Below, piece by piece: positions 1 through 9,180 of a DNA stretch of 64,000 bases. A program made the translations under genes and the position numbers. The stretch comes from Dielma sp000508965 (GTDB lineage Bacteria > Bacillota_I > Bacilli_A > Erysipelotrichales > Erysipelotrichaceae). The stretch lies in contig BAHV02000018.1 of the NCBI GenBank assembly GCA_000508965.1, positions 134,840 to 198,839 on the forward strand. Reading direction: 5' to 3'. Within the stretch, counting starts at the first letter, position 1; the number at the start of each line of letters is the position of its first letter. Below the pieces are notes generated by a model. It was not told the origin of the DNA. It was given only the letters and a program-made list of their open reading frames with translations, and did no database searches.

Positions 1-169
1 TCATGATGCAGACACAGGCCCGGCTGCCCTCCAGATAACTGCGGCTGAAGATCTGACCGCATAAAAAGCCATGCGTATTGCTGATAATATAGACCGGATT
101 GGCAGGCAGATCGATTTCAATGCCAATTACATGAAGATCATCAATCTGATAACGTTTGAGATTAACCAT
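1..169 (-). CDS. DUF1805 / YunC-like protein, 5' part only
   Basis: The reading frame starts at ATG 169 and stays open to the left edge (56 codons), so only the N-terminus is visible. GGAGGGG lies six bases upstream of the ATG and fixes this start; the ATG at 173 runs into a stop after three codons. The opening MVNLKRYQIDD and the segment HGFLCGQIFS at residues 34-43 resemble the small DUF1805 proteins typified by Bacillus YunC, whose function is not established. It follows the Suf/cyclo-ligase block on the same strand but is separated from it by a hairpin terminator. The family call rests on pattern recognition of a short fragment. Confidence 0.6.
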   Translation of the reverse strand, partial: MVNLKRYQIDDLHVIGIEIDLPANPVYIISNTHGFLCGQIFSRSYLEGSRACVCIM

Positions 170-204
170 ACATCCCCTCCTGGTTCAGTCTATGAGCGAG
201 GGTG

Positions 205-229
205 AAAAAAAGAACCGGTAACCGGTTCT
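205..229 (-). terminator. Rho-independent terminator after the suf/cyclo-ligase operon
   Basis: AGAACCGG and CCGGTTCT form a perfect 8-bp stem with a three-base loop. On the minus strand it is followed by a run of seven T. It lies directly after the cyclo-ligase stop. Confidence 0.85.
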
Positions 230-237
230 AAATTCAA

Positions 238-783
238 TTATTTCACACGCTGATAAAGATGCTGCTCAGTAATGATCATATCCGCATCAATATCATGGAC
301 TTCATGCGTAAATTCAGCTTTTTGACACTCATAAGCCAAGCCCATTTTCATACAGCTGTCCTGTTTCAGGTATTTATCATAATATCCCTTGCCCTGCCCT
401 ATCCGCTGACAGGCTTCATTAAAGCCAACTAAGGGCATGATCATACAGGTTATCGCACCGGGCGGACACGGCTGACTACCGATGGGTTCAAGCAAGCCAT
501 AAGTACCGGGCTTTAAATCATTTAAACAACGGATCGGATAGAAGTCCATCGTATCCCCATGAACACGCGGACAGTAAACCGTCTTACCCTCACTTAAACA
601 CCAAGCGATTAAATCTATGGTTGCGACCTCATTGCCAACCCCGACATAGATTCCCAGCGCGTCCGCATCTGCCAGCAGCGGTTTCGTTTTCTCAGCGATA
701 CATGCTGAGGCGGATGAAACAAAAGCTGAAGACAGCGAATTCCGCATTGCCTTCAGCTTTTTTCTGGCTTCCTGTTTATCCAA
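238..783 (-). CDS. 5-formyltetrahydrofolate cyclo-ligase
   Basis: Predicted to convert 5-formyl-THF to 5,10-methenyl-THF using ATP, in the cytoplasmic one-carbon pathway. At 181 aa it has normal family length. The basic N-terminal helix (RKKLKAMR, residues 7-14) and the nucleotide-binding signature GQGKGYYD at residues 129-136 are the family hallmarks. The likely start is a TTG at 783 that overlaps the end of sufB by 8 bp, with no strong Shine-Dalgarno, so translation is probably coupled to sufB. It is the last gene of the suf operon and is followed by a terminator. The link to Fe-S assembly is positional only. Bacillus homologues are called yqgN and enterobacterial ones ygfA/fau. Confidence 0.9.
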   Translation of the reverse strand: MDKQEARKKLKAMRNSLSSAFVSSASACIAEKTKPLLADADALGIYVGVGNEVATIDLIAWCLSEGKTVYCPRVHGDTMDFYPIRCLNDLKPGTYGLLEPIGSQPCPPGAITCMIMPLVGFNEACQRIGQGKGYYDKYLKQDSCMKMGLAYECQKAEFTHEVHDIDADMIITEQHLYQRVK

Positions 784-2176
784 CGGAATTACTCATATCC
801 AGCTTCAGCAGCTGATTTAATTCGACCGCATATTCCATCGGCAGCTCACGGGTAAATGGTTCTAAAAAGCCCATAACGATCATTTCTGTTGCCTGTGACT
901 CAGTTAAGCCGCGGCTCATCAAATAAAACAGCTGTTCTTCACTGATCTTTGACACGGTCGCTTCATGTTCAATCTGAGAAGTCGCATTCTTACTCACGTT
1001 GGTTGGCACTGTATCACTGGTTGACAGCTTATCCAGAATCAAGGTATCACATTCAACCTTGCTCTTGGCATTCAGCGCTTTCTCACCATGGCTTACAATA
1101 CCGCGGTAATTCACCTTACCGCCGTTTCTTGATACAGATTTAGAAATAATATTGCTTGAGGTATTGGGCGCCAAATGGATCATTTTTGCACCGGCATCCT
1201 GCAGCTGATTCGCACCAGCTACCGCAATCGAAACAGTCATGCCGCGGGCACCTTCCTCAGCCAATACACAAGCCGGATATTTCATATTCAGGCATGAACC
1301 GATATTGCCGTCAATCCATTCCATTGACGCATTTTCGTAACAGATTGCCCGTTTAGTTACCAAATTGATAATATTATCTGACCAGTTTTGGACTGTCGAA
1401 TAACGGCATCGCGCATTTTTATGTACGAAGATTTCAACAACGGCCGCATGCAGGGAATCCTTAGAATAATTCGGTGCAGTACAGCCCTCTACATAATGCA
1501 CATCCGCCCCCTCATCAACAATGATCAGCGTTCGTTCAAACTGTCCCATCCGCTCGGAATTGATACGGAAATAAGACTGAAGCGGTTTTTCAAGCTTTAC
1601 ACCCTTAGGAACATAGATAAAGCTGCCGCCCGACCATACACAGCTGTTTAAGGCCGCGAATTTATTATCCGCATAGCTGATCAGCTTACCGAAATATTTC
1701 TTTAATAATTCAGGCTGTTCACGCAAAGCGGTATCTGTGTCATAAAACAGAACACCTTTTTCTTCAACTTCGGCCAGCATGTTATGATAAACAACCTCAG
1801 ATTCATACTGCGTTGATACACCCGCCAAAAATTTCTGTTCAGCCTCTGGTATACCGAGAAGATCAAAGGTGTTTTTAATCGTTTCCGGTACTTCATCCCA
1901 AGAACTTTCTTGTTTTTCACTGGCTTTAATGTAATAAGTATAATCATCAAAATCAATACCGCTAAGATCTGGTCCCCATGATGGCAGCGGCATTTTCACA
2001 AACTGATCATACGCCTTTAAACGATAATCAAGCATCCATTCAGGTTCACTCTTTTTCCTTGAAATGGCTTCAACTACCTCACGCGAAAGTCCCTTACCGG
2101 TATTATAGACACTTACATCCTCATCATGAAAGCCATACTTGTAATCCTCAACCTGAGGAATATTTTCTTCACTCAT
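776..2176 (-). CDS. sufB: Fe-S cluster assembly scaffold SufB
   Basis: Core component of the SufBCD complex that assembles iron-sulfur clusters on a scaffold. The 466-aa length and the typical N-terminus ending in the TGKGLS motif match SufB. The beta-helix core and the C-terminal segment MSRGLTESQATEMIVMGF agree with the SufB/SufD family. The start is ATG 2176, where TGATG overlaps the sufU stop; a GTG one codon upstream lies inside sufU and is less likely. GAGG sits just upstream. It is the fifth gene of the order C-D-S-U-B, as in other Firmicutes. Confidence 0.96.
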   Translation of the reverse strand: MSEENIPQVEDYKYGFHDEDVSVYNTGKGLSREVVEAISRKKSEPEWMLDYRLKAYDQFVKMPLPSWGPDLSGIDFDDYTYYIKASEKQESSWDEVPETIKNTFDLLGIPEAEQKFLAGVSTQYESEVVYHNMLAEVEEKGVLFYDTDTALREQPELLKKYFGKLISYADNKFAALNSCVWSGGSFIYVPKGVKLEKPLQSYFRINSERMGQFERTLIIVDEGADVHYVEGCTAPNYSKDSLHAAVVEIFVHKNARCRYSTVQNWSDNIINLVTKRAICYENASMEWIDGNIGSCLNMKYPACVLAEEGARGMTVSIAVAGANQLQDAGAKMIHLAPNTSSNIISKSVSRNGGKVNYRGIVSHGEKALNAKSKVECDTLILDKLSTSDTVPTNVSKNATSQIEHEATVSKISEEQLFYLMSRGLTESQATEMIVMGFLEPFTRELPMEYAVELNQLLKLDMSNSVG

Positions 2177-2619
2177 CACTTAGCCTCGCTTTCATGGATC
2201 ATTTCTTCAATTGCTTTCCAGCCGATAGTCGCACATTTAATGCGGTTCGCCTGTTTGCCGACCGTATGCAAAGCCACTGCTTCCTGAAGCAGTTCTTCAT
2301 CATACGCCTTTTGATCAATCATATTGTGATAATTCTCAATGATCACTTTTGCTTCTTCAATTGTCTTGCCGCTCAAAAGCTCGCTCATCATTGATGTAGA
2401 AGCTGTGGCAATCGTACACGCGACACCGTCAAAACGGATATCTTCAATGACTCCGTCATTGATTTTAGATTCCACAACAATGTCGTCGATGCATGAATCA
2501 GAAGCCATGTGGCGCTTCATATAAGCCGGATCATTGGTCAGCTTATGATTGCGCGGATATTCATAATGGTCCATCAGAATCTGTCTGAGCACCATTGGAT
2601 CATTCATATAGTCAGACAT
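2176..2619 (-). CDS. sufU: SufU zinc-dependent sulfurtransferase
   Basis: Accepts persulfide sulfur from SufS and passes it to the SufBCD scaffold. This 147-aa IscU-like fold keeps the SufU zinc ligands: Cys43, Asp45, Cys68 and Cys129 counted from the chosen start. It also has the insertion before the last cysteine that separates SufU from IscU. The start MSDYMNDP is chosen because AGAAGG lies seven bases before this ATG; a GTG two codons upstream falls within the Shine-Dalgarno. It sits between sufS (14-bp gap) and sufB (TGATG overlap). Confidence 0.95.
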   Translation of the reverse strand: MSDYMNDPMVLRQILMDHYEYPRNHKLTNDPAYMKRHMASDSCIDDIVVESKINDGVIEDIRFDGVACTIATASTSMMSELLSGKTIEEAKVIIENYHNMIDQKAYDEELLQEAVALHTVGKQANRIKCATIGWKAIEEMIHESEAK

Positions 2620-2633
2620 AAACACCCTTCTTT

Positions 2634-3866
2634 CTAAAAGAAAACATTCAGACAGTTTTCAATGGTCGCACTCTTGCATACTTCAATAAAACGATCCACT
2701 TCTTCAATCGTATTATAAAAATAAAAGCTGGCACGAATCGTAGCACCGGTACCTAAACGATGCAGCAAAAGCTTGGCACAATGCTGGCCTGCCCGTACAG
2801 CAATACCTTGTGTATTAAAATAAGTTGCGGAATCCTGAGCAAAGATATCCTTGACATTAAAGGTAATAATACCGCCGTCCGCATGCTTATTATAAAGAAT
2901 AATATTATCCAGCTTACTTAAATTTTCAATCGCATATCCATGAAGCATTTTCTCATAAGCATGAATTTTTTCCATACCGATCGAACTTAGATAATCGATG
3001 GCCGCATTTAATCCGAGCACAGCTTCAATTGCCGGGGTTCCTGATTCAAATTTATACGGCGCATCTTTTAATAAAATATTACCGCATAAATCAAAACGGG
3101 CATTGTTGCCGCCGCCCAGCATAAACGGATCAGTCATCTGAAGCAGGTCAAATTTACCATACAGCACACCGATACCGGTTGGGCCGCACATCTTATGTCC
3201 TGAGAATGCGAGGAAATCACAATCGATCTCTCTGACATTCACCGGCATATGCGGAATACTTTGAGCGGCATCCATGATAACGATGGCGCCGTGTTCATGA
3301 GCAATCTTGCAAATTTCCTTCATCGGCACTTCAAAACCAAGCACATTGGTAACCTGGGCAATCGCAACTACCTTAACACCCTCATGCATTGCCTTCTTGA
3401 AGTTTTCAATTGTCAAGCGGCCCTCTTCATCTAATTCGATATATTCAATCACGGATTTTGTCTCTTCAGCACATTTCATCCATGGCAGAATATTACTGGC
3501 ATGTTCAGCTTCACAGCTTAAAATCACATCGCCTTCCTTCATGTACTTGCGTCCCCAGCCATAGGCGACAAGGTTCAGCGAAGCACTGGCGCCGGAAGTA
3601 AATACGATTTCACGCGCATCAGCATTAATGAATTTCGCAACGGCTTTGCGGCAGTTTTCATATTCCGTATCGACCTGATAACTCAGTTCATAATCACCGC
3701 GGTGACAGTTTACACTAAGATCTGTATAATAATGCGTTACCGCATCGATGACACACTGCGGCTTAAAGGTAGTAGCGGCATTATCGATATATATCAGATC
3801 ATGTCCCTGCATCTTCTTGCCGTTAAGCATTGGAAAATCTCTTCTTATCGCTTCTACATTAAGCAT
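2634..3866 (-). CDS. sufS: Cysteine desulfurase SufS
   Basis: PLP-dependent group II desulfurase that takes sulfur from L-cysteine and hands it to SufU. At 410 aa it has full family length. The PLP lysine is Lys225 in FSGHKMCGPTG. The persulfide cysteine is Cys363 in RAGQHCAK, on the short loop typical of SufS/CsdB. The start ATG 3866 overlaps the end of sufD by 13 bp, which suggests coupled translation. Confidence 0.96.
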   Translation of the reverse strand: MLNVEAIRRDFPMLNGKKMQGHDLIYIDNAATTFKPQCVIDAVTHYYTDLSVNCHRGDYELSYQVDTEYENCRKAVAKFINADAREIVFTSGASASLNLVAYGWGRKYMKEGDVILSCEAEHASNILPWMKCAEETKSVIEYIELDEEGRLTIENFKKAMHEGVKVVAIAQVTNVLGFEVPMKEICKIAHEHGAIVIMDAAQSIPHMPVNVREIDCDFLAFSGHKMCGPTGIGVLYGKFDLLQMTDPFMLGGGNNARFDLCGNILLKDAPYKFESGTPAIEAVLGLNAAIDYLSSIGMEKIHAYEKMLHGYAIENLSKLDNIILYNKHADGGIITFNVKDIFAQDSATYFNTQGIAVRAGQHCAKLLLHRLGTGATIRASFYFYNTIEEVDRFIEVCKSATIENCLNVFF

Positions 3867-4651
3867 TCTAATCCCGCCTTTGCATTAATTTTTTCTGTTA
3901 ATTCATCATGAATGCGCTCATTATCCAACCCATCGGCAATCGGCAGCAGATAACCGATCATAATCAGTCCCATCGCCTGTGTGCGGCTAAGCCCGCGGGT
4001 CTGCAGATAATACAGCTGATTTTCATCCGGCTGACCAATCGTATTCGCATGCGATGCCTGAACATCATTCTCATCGATCAATAGCTGCGGAGTGACAGAG
4101 GATACTTGATGATCCGACAAGGTAAGCACCCGGCTGGTTTGATGACTTTCACTGCCATACGCACCTTTTTCAATCTTGCCGACAGCCACCATATGATAAT
4201 CACCATGCTCCCTGACAACAGCATAATTTTCGATCATGCCGCTAGTATGGGGCGCCTGATGTACACAATTAAAGTCAAAATTTTTCTTCGTGCCGGTCAT
4301 TACCGCACTTTTCAGCAGCGCGCTGGCGCCTTCACCAATTAATTTCACATTCAGTGCCGCATCGGCAGCACCATCACTCATTTCACCCTCGATAAACTCA
4401 AATCGGGCATCACGCCCAACATTGGCGCGCACTTGCAGATCAAAGCTTTCACATTCATTCCATATTAAAAGCTTCAGCTGACCGCCTTCAAGCACGTCAA
4501 TAACTAAATCAGCGCTTGATGAACCTTCAGCCTTCAGATAAAGGGAGGCTTCGGCATGCTTCTCAACCACCAGATGAATCGCTTCGTCACCCATCACCAT
4601 CAGGTCAAGATGCTCACTGCCGACGCGCAGCGGTTCTTTATCCATACTCAT
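3854..4651 (-). CDS. sufD: Fe-S assembly protein SufD (short form)
   Basis: SufB-related partner in the SufBCD complex. The C-terminus carries the family signature YLQTRGLSRTQAMGLIMIGY, which parallels SufB. At 265 aa it is well below the usual 400-440 aa; the shortening is at the N-terminal side and the beta-helix core is kept. The start MSMDKEP at ATG 4651 lies one base after the sufC stop (TAGTATG) with AAGGGTG upstream. The longer frame from 4687 uses GTG inside sufC and is less likely. Confidence 0.88.
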   Translation of the reverse strand: MSMDKEPLRVGSEHLDLMVMGDEAIHLVVEKHAEASLYLKAEGSSSADLVIDVLEGGQLKLLIWNECESFDLQVRANVGRDARFEFIEGEMSDGAADAALNVKLIGEGASALLKSAVMTGTKKNFDFNCVHQAPHTSGMIENYAVVREHGDYHMVAVGKIEKGAYGSESHQTSRVLTLSDHQVSSVTPQLLIDENDVQASHANTIGQPDENQLYYLQTRGLSRTQAMGLIMIGYLLPIADGLDNERIHDELTEKINAKAGLECLM

Positions 4652-4652
4652 A

Positions 4653-5483
4653 CTATGCACCCTTTTTAACTTGTGCTGCACAAGCACCTAATGAAATTTT
4701 GCCGGTCTTCACTGTTTCACTCTCTTCACTGACTTTAACACCATATTCTTTTTCGATCCAATCATAACCCTCGGTATCGATTTTCTCTACTAATTCAGGT
4801 CCGCCGCTGACCACGATGCGGCCATCAACCAAAACATGAGCATGCGTTGGCTTCAACAGATTATAAAAACGGGCATAATGGGATACTACCATCATTCCCA
4901 TCGCTGATTCTTCACGCACATCATTAATCGCATCAGCAACGATCTTTAATGCATCGACATCAAGACCGCTGTCAATCTCATCAAGCATCGCAAAGCTTGG
5001 CTTCAGCATTTTCATCTGTACGATTTCATTACGCTTCTTTTCACCGCCGGAAAAGCCTTCATTTAAGAAACGGTGAGCAAGATCCGGTTTCATCTGCAGA
5101 TCCTTGATCGTACCCTCCATTTCACGGATAAAGCTAAACAGCGGAATCGGTTTTTCGCGGCGTGCATTCATTGCTGCACGCAGGAAATCGGAATTCGTAA
5201 CACCGGCAACTTCCTGCGGGTACTGCATTCCTAAAAACAATCCTGCCCGGCTGCGTTCATCAACACTCATGCTTAAGACATCCTGTCCTTCAAAAGTGAT
5301 GATGCCGCCCGTCACAGTAAATTTAGGATTGCCCATCACCGCTGCCAGCAATGTGGACTTCCCATTGCCATTAGGACCCATCAGCGCATGAATCTCATTT
5401 TTATCTATATTTAGGCTTACGCCTTTTAAAATTTCCTTGCCGTCGATTTCAACGGTTAAATCTTTAATTTCTAGTTGTGACAT
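4653..5483 (-). CDS. sufC: Fe-S assembly ATPase SufC
   Basis: ABC-type ATPase that powers the SufBCD scaffold; it is cytoplasmic and not a transporter. Walker A is GPNGNGKST at residues 36-44, the ABC signature FSGGEKKR at 144-151, and Walker B MLDEID at 166-171. The 276-aa protein has an extra C-terminal tail of about 20 residues after the usual end (EKEYGVKV). AAAGGAAG lies upstream of ATG 5483. It is the first gene of the operon. Confidence 0.96.
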   Translation of the reverse strand: MSQLEIKDLTVEIDGKEILKGVSLNIDKNEIHALMGPNGNGKSTLLAAVMGNPKFTVTGGIITFEGQDVLSMSVDERSRAGLFLGMQYPQEVAGVTNSDFLRAAMNARREKPIPLFSFIREMEGTIKDLQMKPDLAHRFLNEGFSGGEKKRNEIVQMKMLKPSFAMLDEIDSGLDVDALKIVADAINDVREESAMGMMVVSHYARFYNLLKPTHAHVLVDGRIVVSGGPELVEKIDTEGYDWIEKEYGVKVSEESETVKTGKISLGACAAQVKKGA

Positions 5484-5569
5484 AACATTCTTCCTTTCTG
5501 TATTATGTTACCATTTTTTAAGCCTGCAAACAATTTTAACGATTATTTTTTTACTGTTTATCCTTATAT

Positions 5570-5598
5570 ATTATAACGCGCCCCCTGAATCACAAACC
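5570..5598 (-). promoter_or_regulatory. Possible suf operon promoter
   Basis: On the minus strand a perfect TATAAT lies at 5575-5570. The hexamer 17 bases upstream (GGTTTG) is a poor -35. It sits about 85 bp before sufC in the 300-bp divergent gap with the prsA-like gene. I see no clear regulator operator there. Confidence 0.4.
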
Positions 5599-5725
5599 AT
5601 GTACTATTATAACGGACTAGTTGCGTTATTTCTATCACAAACTGATAATTTATTTAACTTTCGTGTTTATTAATTGAAGAATAAGTGAAGAATTATGGTA
5701 AATTATCTGAACAGACCTGATTAAA

Positions 5726-5754
5726 TTGCTTTTTAAACGCATTTATTCTATAAT
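5726..5754 (+). promoter_or_regulatory. Promoter of the first PrsA-like gene
   Basis: TTGCTT at 5726-5731 and a perfect TATAAT at 5749-5754 are separated by 17 bp. They lie 28 bp upstream of the start codon, in front of a strong AGGAGG. Confidence 0.7.
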
Positions 5755-5782
5755 AAAGCAGATAGTCAATTAGGAGGTTATT

Positions 5783-6778
5783 ATGATTGATAAATTAAAG
5801 GAAAACTGGTTTGTTGTCCTTGTAGCCGTGTTATTGTTCGGTGCCTGCGGGTATTTCGTCTATGACATGAATAAGGATAAACTGCCAGGGAAAAAGGCCG
5901 ACGGTAAAGACGTTGTTGCCGAACTGGCTGGCACAAATATTTTCGCCGATGATTTATATGACGATTTATACGGAGCCGTTGATTCTGAATCTTCATTAGG
6001 AACTTCAATGCTCTACATGTATTTTGAAAGAGCGGTTGCTGATGAAGCGGTACCGATGACATCTGAGCTTAAATCACAGATTTCAGCTCAAGTATCCGGG
6101 GTAAGACAGAATTATCAGGCTTATTACGGCGATCAGTGGGAAACATACCTGCTGCAGGGCTTACAGGCTTCGGGCTATACAAGTATTGATGATCTTGAAG
6201 CATACTTCACTCATTACTTAAAGCTTCAGACATTAAAGCATGAAAATTATGATGCTAACCTTGATTCATTATTCTCTAAGATTCATGAAGAAAAGAAATC
6301 AAGAACCGTATCACATATCTTAGTTAAAATGACAGATCCGGATAATCCGACTGAAGAAGAACAGAAAAAGATGGATGATATCGATGCAGCTTTAGCGGCC
6401 GGCACTGATTTTGCTGAAGTTGCTAAGCAATTCTCTGATGACTCTACGGCTTCTGCCGGTGGTGCATTGGGTTATGTTGACAGTGATACTTCATTTGTTA
6501 CAGCCTTTAAGGAAGCTGCATTAAGCCAGGAAAAAGGTACTGTTGGTGACTGGGTTCAGACTGAATATGGAAGACATAAAATTTTAGTAACAGAAACTGA
6601 TAAAGCTGCGTTAGAAGCTGATGAATCAATTCGTGAATCACTCTATACAGCCATTGATTCTTATTACCCGGAAATGGGTGCAAAGATCGTTTGGGATAAA
6701 GCACAGGAATTGAATGTTACTTTCTCTGATCCAAAAATTGAAGAAGCTTTAAAAGCTTATATGAACATTACGGAATAG
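5783..6778 (+). CDS. PrsA-like foldase with parvulin PPIase domain
   Basis: Predicted membrane-anchored peptidyl-prolyl isomerase that helps exported proteins fold outside the cell. One transmembrane segment (about residues 10-27) is followed by a SurA_N-like helical region and a parvulin domain at roughly residues 172-270. The parvulin motifs are visible: SHILVKM, FAEVAKQFSDDSTASAGGALGYV, and the closing YGRHKILVTE. A cysteine follows the hydrophobic stretch (FGAC) but is a poor lipobox, so I favour an uncleaved anchor. AGGAGG precedes ATG 5783. It is followed 10 bp later by a second PrsA-like gene. Confidence 0.85.
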   Translation: MIDKLKENWFVVLVAVLLFGACGYFVYDMNKDKLPGKKADGKDVVAELAGTNIFADDLYDDLYGAVDSESSLGTSMLYMYFERAVADEAVPMTSELKSQISAQVSGVRQNYQAYYGDQWETYLLQGLQASGYTSIDDLEAYFTHYLKLQTLKHENYDANLDSLFSKIHEEKKSRTVSHILVKMTDPDNPTEEEQKKMDDIDAALAAGTDFAEVAKQFSDDSTASAGGALGYVDSDTSFVTAFKEAALSQEKGTVGDWVQTEYGRHKILVTETDKAALEADESIRESLYTAIDSYYPEMGAKIVWDKAQELNVTFSDPKIEEALKAYMNITE

Positions 6779-6788
6779 GAGGCCAGAC

Positions 6789-7664
6789 ATGAAAAAATTA
6801 CTATGCGTATGTGCGGCTGCCCTGCTGTTTACAGTCAGCGGATGCAGTGACGCAACAACAAGTGTGACTGATGGATCAACGGCTTTAATTACCGTCGGCA
6901 ATACTAAAATCACCAAAGAAAATGTATATACAGGCCTGAAAACACAGGGGGCTGTTAATTCGATCATCAATATGGTGACACAGATCATCTGCGATAATGA
7001 AATTCCTTTAACGGATGAAATCAAAGCTGAAGCTCAGTCAACGATGGACAGCTTCAAAGGTTATGTCGGTGAAGAAAACTGGGATGCTTTCATTAAAGGC
7101 AACGGTTATGCTTCAGAAGAAGATTACTTTAATCAGCGTGTGGTATTAGCTGCCCGTGCAGGTCATATCACTGAGAAATATCTTGAAGAAGATTGGTCAA
7201 ATGTAATTTCTGTTTATAAGCCAAGACAAGTACAAATCTTCACTACTGATGATGAAGAAACAGCGAATAAAGCATTAGAAGCCATCAAGGGCGGTAAAGA
7301 AGTTGCTGAGGTAGTGGAAGAAATGGGCGGTATTACTGAGAATTACAACGGTTCTACGCAGACGCTTTCATCAGAAAGTGGCTTGCCTACCAATGTATGG
7401 GGCAATATCACCAAGGTTACGGAAAACAACACCGTGCTTGATGAAGTCCAGTACAGTCTTGATTTGACTACTTATTATGTAGTGAAGGTAATCGCAACAA
7501 ATCCTGAAGATTTCAAGGAAACAGCGATTAAGGGTCTGGCTTCAAGCACGACACTTCAAAATGAGGGCTTTGCTTATTATCTTAAGAAGTACAATTTCAA
7601 TATTTATGATATTGATATCTACAATGCATTTAAAACTCAAGCACCTCAGTATTTAGTTCAATAA
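6789..7664 (+). CDS. PrsA-like lipoprotein with degenerate PPIase region
   Basis: A lipoprotein signal peptide ends in the lipobox VSGC (Cys19), so the mature protein should be lipid-anchored on the outer face of the membrane. The helical part (residues about 30-135) matches the SurA/PrsA N-terminal chaperone fold. The central segment PRQVQIFTTDDEE through EVAEVVEEMGG is where a parvulin domain would lie, but the usual active-site motifs are missing. It may therefore be a chaperone without isomerase activity. AGGAGG lies just after the upstream stop, and a strong terminator follows, so the two foldases form a two-gene operon. Confidence 0.8.
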   Translation: MKKLLCVCAAALLFTVSGCSDATTSVTDGSTALITVGNTKITKENVYTGLKTQGAVNSIINMVTQIICDNEIPLTDEIKAEAQSTMDSFKGYVGEENWDAFIKGNGYASEEDYFNQRVVLAARAGHITEKYLEEDWSNVISVYKPRQVQIFTTDDEETANKALEAIKGGKEVAEVVEEMGGITENYNGSTQTLSSESGLPTNVWGNITKVTENNTVLDEVQYSLDLTTYYVVKVIATNPEDFKETAIKGLASSTTLQNEGFAYYLKKYNFNIYDIDIYNAFKTQAPQYLVQ

Positions 7665-7669
7665 ACTTA

Positions 7670-7698
7670 AGCAGATAAGGCATCCTTATCTGCTTTTT
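7670..7698 (+). terminator. Terminator of the foldase operon
   Basis: An 11-bp perfect stem AGCAGATAAGG / CCTTATCTGCT with a three-base loop runs into TTTTT. Confidence 0.92.
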
Positions 7699-7729
7699 AT
7701 ATGCTTGAATAATAAAGTTTTATCAACCC

Positions 7730-7758
7730 TTGACTTTCCCATTGCTTCCCGCTAAACT
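7730..7758 (+). promoter_or_regulatory. Promoter of the NSS transporter gene
   Basis: TTGACT (7730-7735) and TAAACT (7753-7758) are separated by 17 bp and lie 26 bp before the start codon. Confidence 0.65.
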
Positions 7759-7784
7759 AATAACAGTTTGAAGGGGGTTCTACG

Positions 7785-9152
7785 ATGAAAAAAAGAGAAA
7801 AATTCTCTTCACGTTTTGGTTTTATTCTAATCAGTGCCGGCTGTGCGATCGGCCTTGGCAATGTATGGCGTTTTCCTTACATAACCGGTAAATACGGCGG
7901 TGCGGCCTTTGTGCTGCTTTATTTGTTTTTCCTGCTGATTCTCGGTCTGCCGATCATGGTTATGGAATTCGCGGTTGGCCGCGCTTCACAGAAAAGTGTC
8001 GCGGGCAGCTTTGAGGTCTTAGAACCTAAGGGCAGCAAATGGCATCTGTATAAATATTTTGCGCTCAGCGGCAATTATCTGCTGATGATGTTTTATACGA
8101 CGATTGCCGGCTGGATGCTGATTTATTTTTTTAAAACATTAGCCGGAAGTTTTGCGGGTCTGAATATTGAACAGGTAGCCGCAGTCTATGATGCCACCAC
8201 CGCCGATCCATGGCTCAGCGCGGCAGCGATGCTGTTTGTAGTTGCCTTAGGGATGTTTATTGTATCCCGCGGTCTGCAAAACGGCGTTGAAAAAGTCAGC
8301 AAGTTCATGATGAGCGCCTTGCTGCTGATTATGGTGCTATTGGCAATTCGTTCATTAACCCTGCCAAATGCGATGGCTGGTTTAGCTTTCTATCTGAAAC
8401 CGGATTTTGGCAGGCTGTTTGAATACAATCTATCGGAAGTGATTTTCGCGGCAATGGGACAGGCTTTTTTCACATTAAGTCTGGGTATCGGCGCGCTGGC
8501 TATCTTTGGCAGCTACATTGATAAAGAACGTTCATTGCTTGGTGAAAGCATCAGCATTACTTTGCTGGATACTTTTGTTGCCTTAGTCTCCGGACTGATC
8601 ATCTTCCCTGCCTGCTTTGCCTTCGGTGTGAATCCAGACAGCGGTTTTGGTTTGATTTTTGTCACCCTTCCGAATATTTTCAACAATATGCCGCTGGGAC
8701 AGTTGTGGGGCGCATTGTTTTTCATCTTCCTATTCTTTGCCGCTTTGACTACAATCATTGCCGTCTTTGAAAATATTGTCTCCTGTTTTACTGATTTATT
8801 TAATTGGTCACGCAAAAAATCCGTGCTGATCAATATGATTGGCATCATGATTTTATCAATGCCATGTCTTTTAGGATTCAGTGTATGGAGTCATGTTCAG
8901 CCGCTTTTCGGAGGCAGCATTATGGGACTTGAAGATTTTCTGATTTCAAATAATCTGCTGCCGCTGGGCTCCTTGTTATACTTGATGTTTTGTGTCAGCC
9001 GTTATGGCTGGGGCTGGCAGAATTTCCTCACGGAAGCCAATACCGGCAAAGGTTTGAAATTCCCTGCTGTTTTTCATTTTTATTTGAAATGGATCCTGCC
9101 ATTGATCGTTTTATTTATATTCATTCAGGGCTATCTCCCATATTTTAAATAA
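7785..9152 (+). CDS. Sodium-dependent amino-acid transporter (NSS/SNF family)
   Basis: Predicted sodium-coupled symporter in the cytoplasmic membrane. The first helix carries the NSS signature, including AIGLGNVWRFPY (residues about 22-33), where unwound TM1 binds sodium and substrate. Eleven to twelve hydrophobic helices fill the 455 aa, as in bacterial LeuT/MhsT-like proteins. GGGGG lies upstream of the ATG. It has its own promoter and terminator and is monocistronic. The substrate cannot be read from sequence; amino acids are typical for bacterial members. Confidence 0.92.
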   Translation: MKKREKFSSRFGFILISAGCAIGLGNVWRFPYITGKYGGAAFVLLYLFFLLILGLPIMVMEFAVGRASQKSVAGSFEVLEPKGSKWHLYKYFALSGNYLLMMFYTTIAGWMLIYFFKTLAGSFAGLNIEQVAAVYDATTADPWLSAAAMLFVVALGMFIVSRGLQNGVEKVSKFMMSALLLIMVLLAIRSLTLPNAMAGLAFYLKPDFGRLFEYNLSEVIFAAMGQAFFTLSLGIGALAIFGSYIDKERSLLGESISITLLDTFVALVSGLIIFPACFAFGVNPDSGFGLIFVTLPNIFNNMPLGQLWGALFFIFLFFAALTTIIAVFENIVSCFTDLFNWSRKKSVLINMIGIMILSMPCLLGFSVWSHVQPLFGGSIMGLEDFLISNNLLPLGSLLYLMFCVSRYGWGWQNFLTEANTGKGLKFPAVFHFYLKWILPLIVLFIFIQGYLPYFK

Positions 9153-9176
9153 ACCAGAATTTTCTGGTTTTTATTT
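9151..9176 (+). terminator. Terminator of the NSS gene
   Basis: AAACCAGA / TCTGGTTT stem overlapping the stop codon, followed by TTTATTTT. Confidence 0.8.
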
Positions 9177-9180
9177 TGGT

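Noticed and set aside
776..5483. Plus-strand ORFs throughout the suf operon (for example 1388-1651 and 1978-2394)
   Set aside because: They lie opposite clearly conserved genes and lack ribosome sites.
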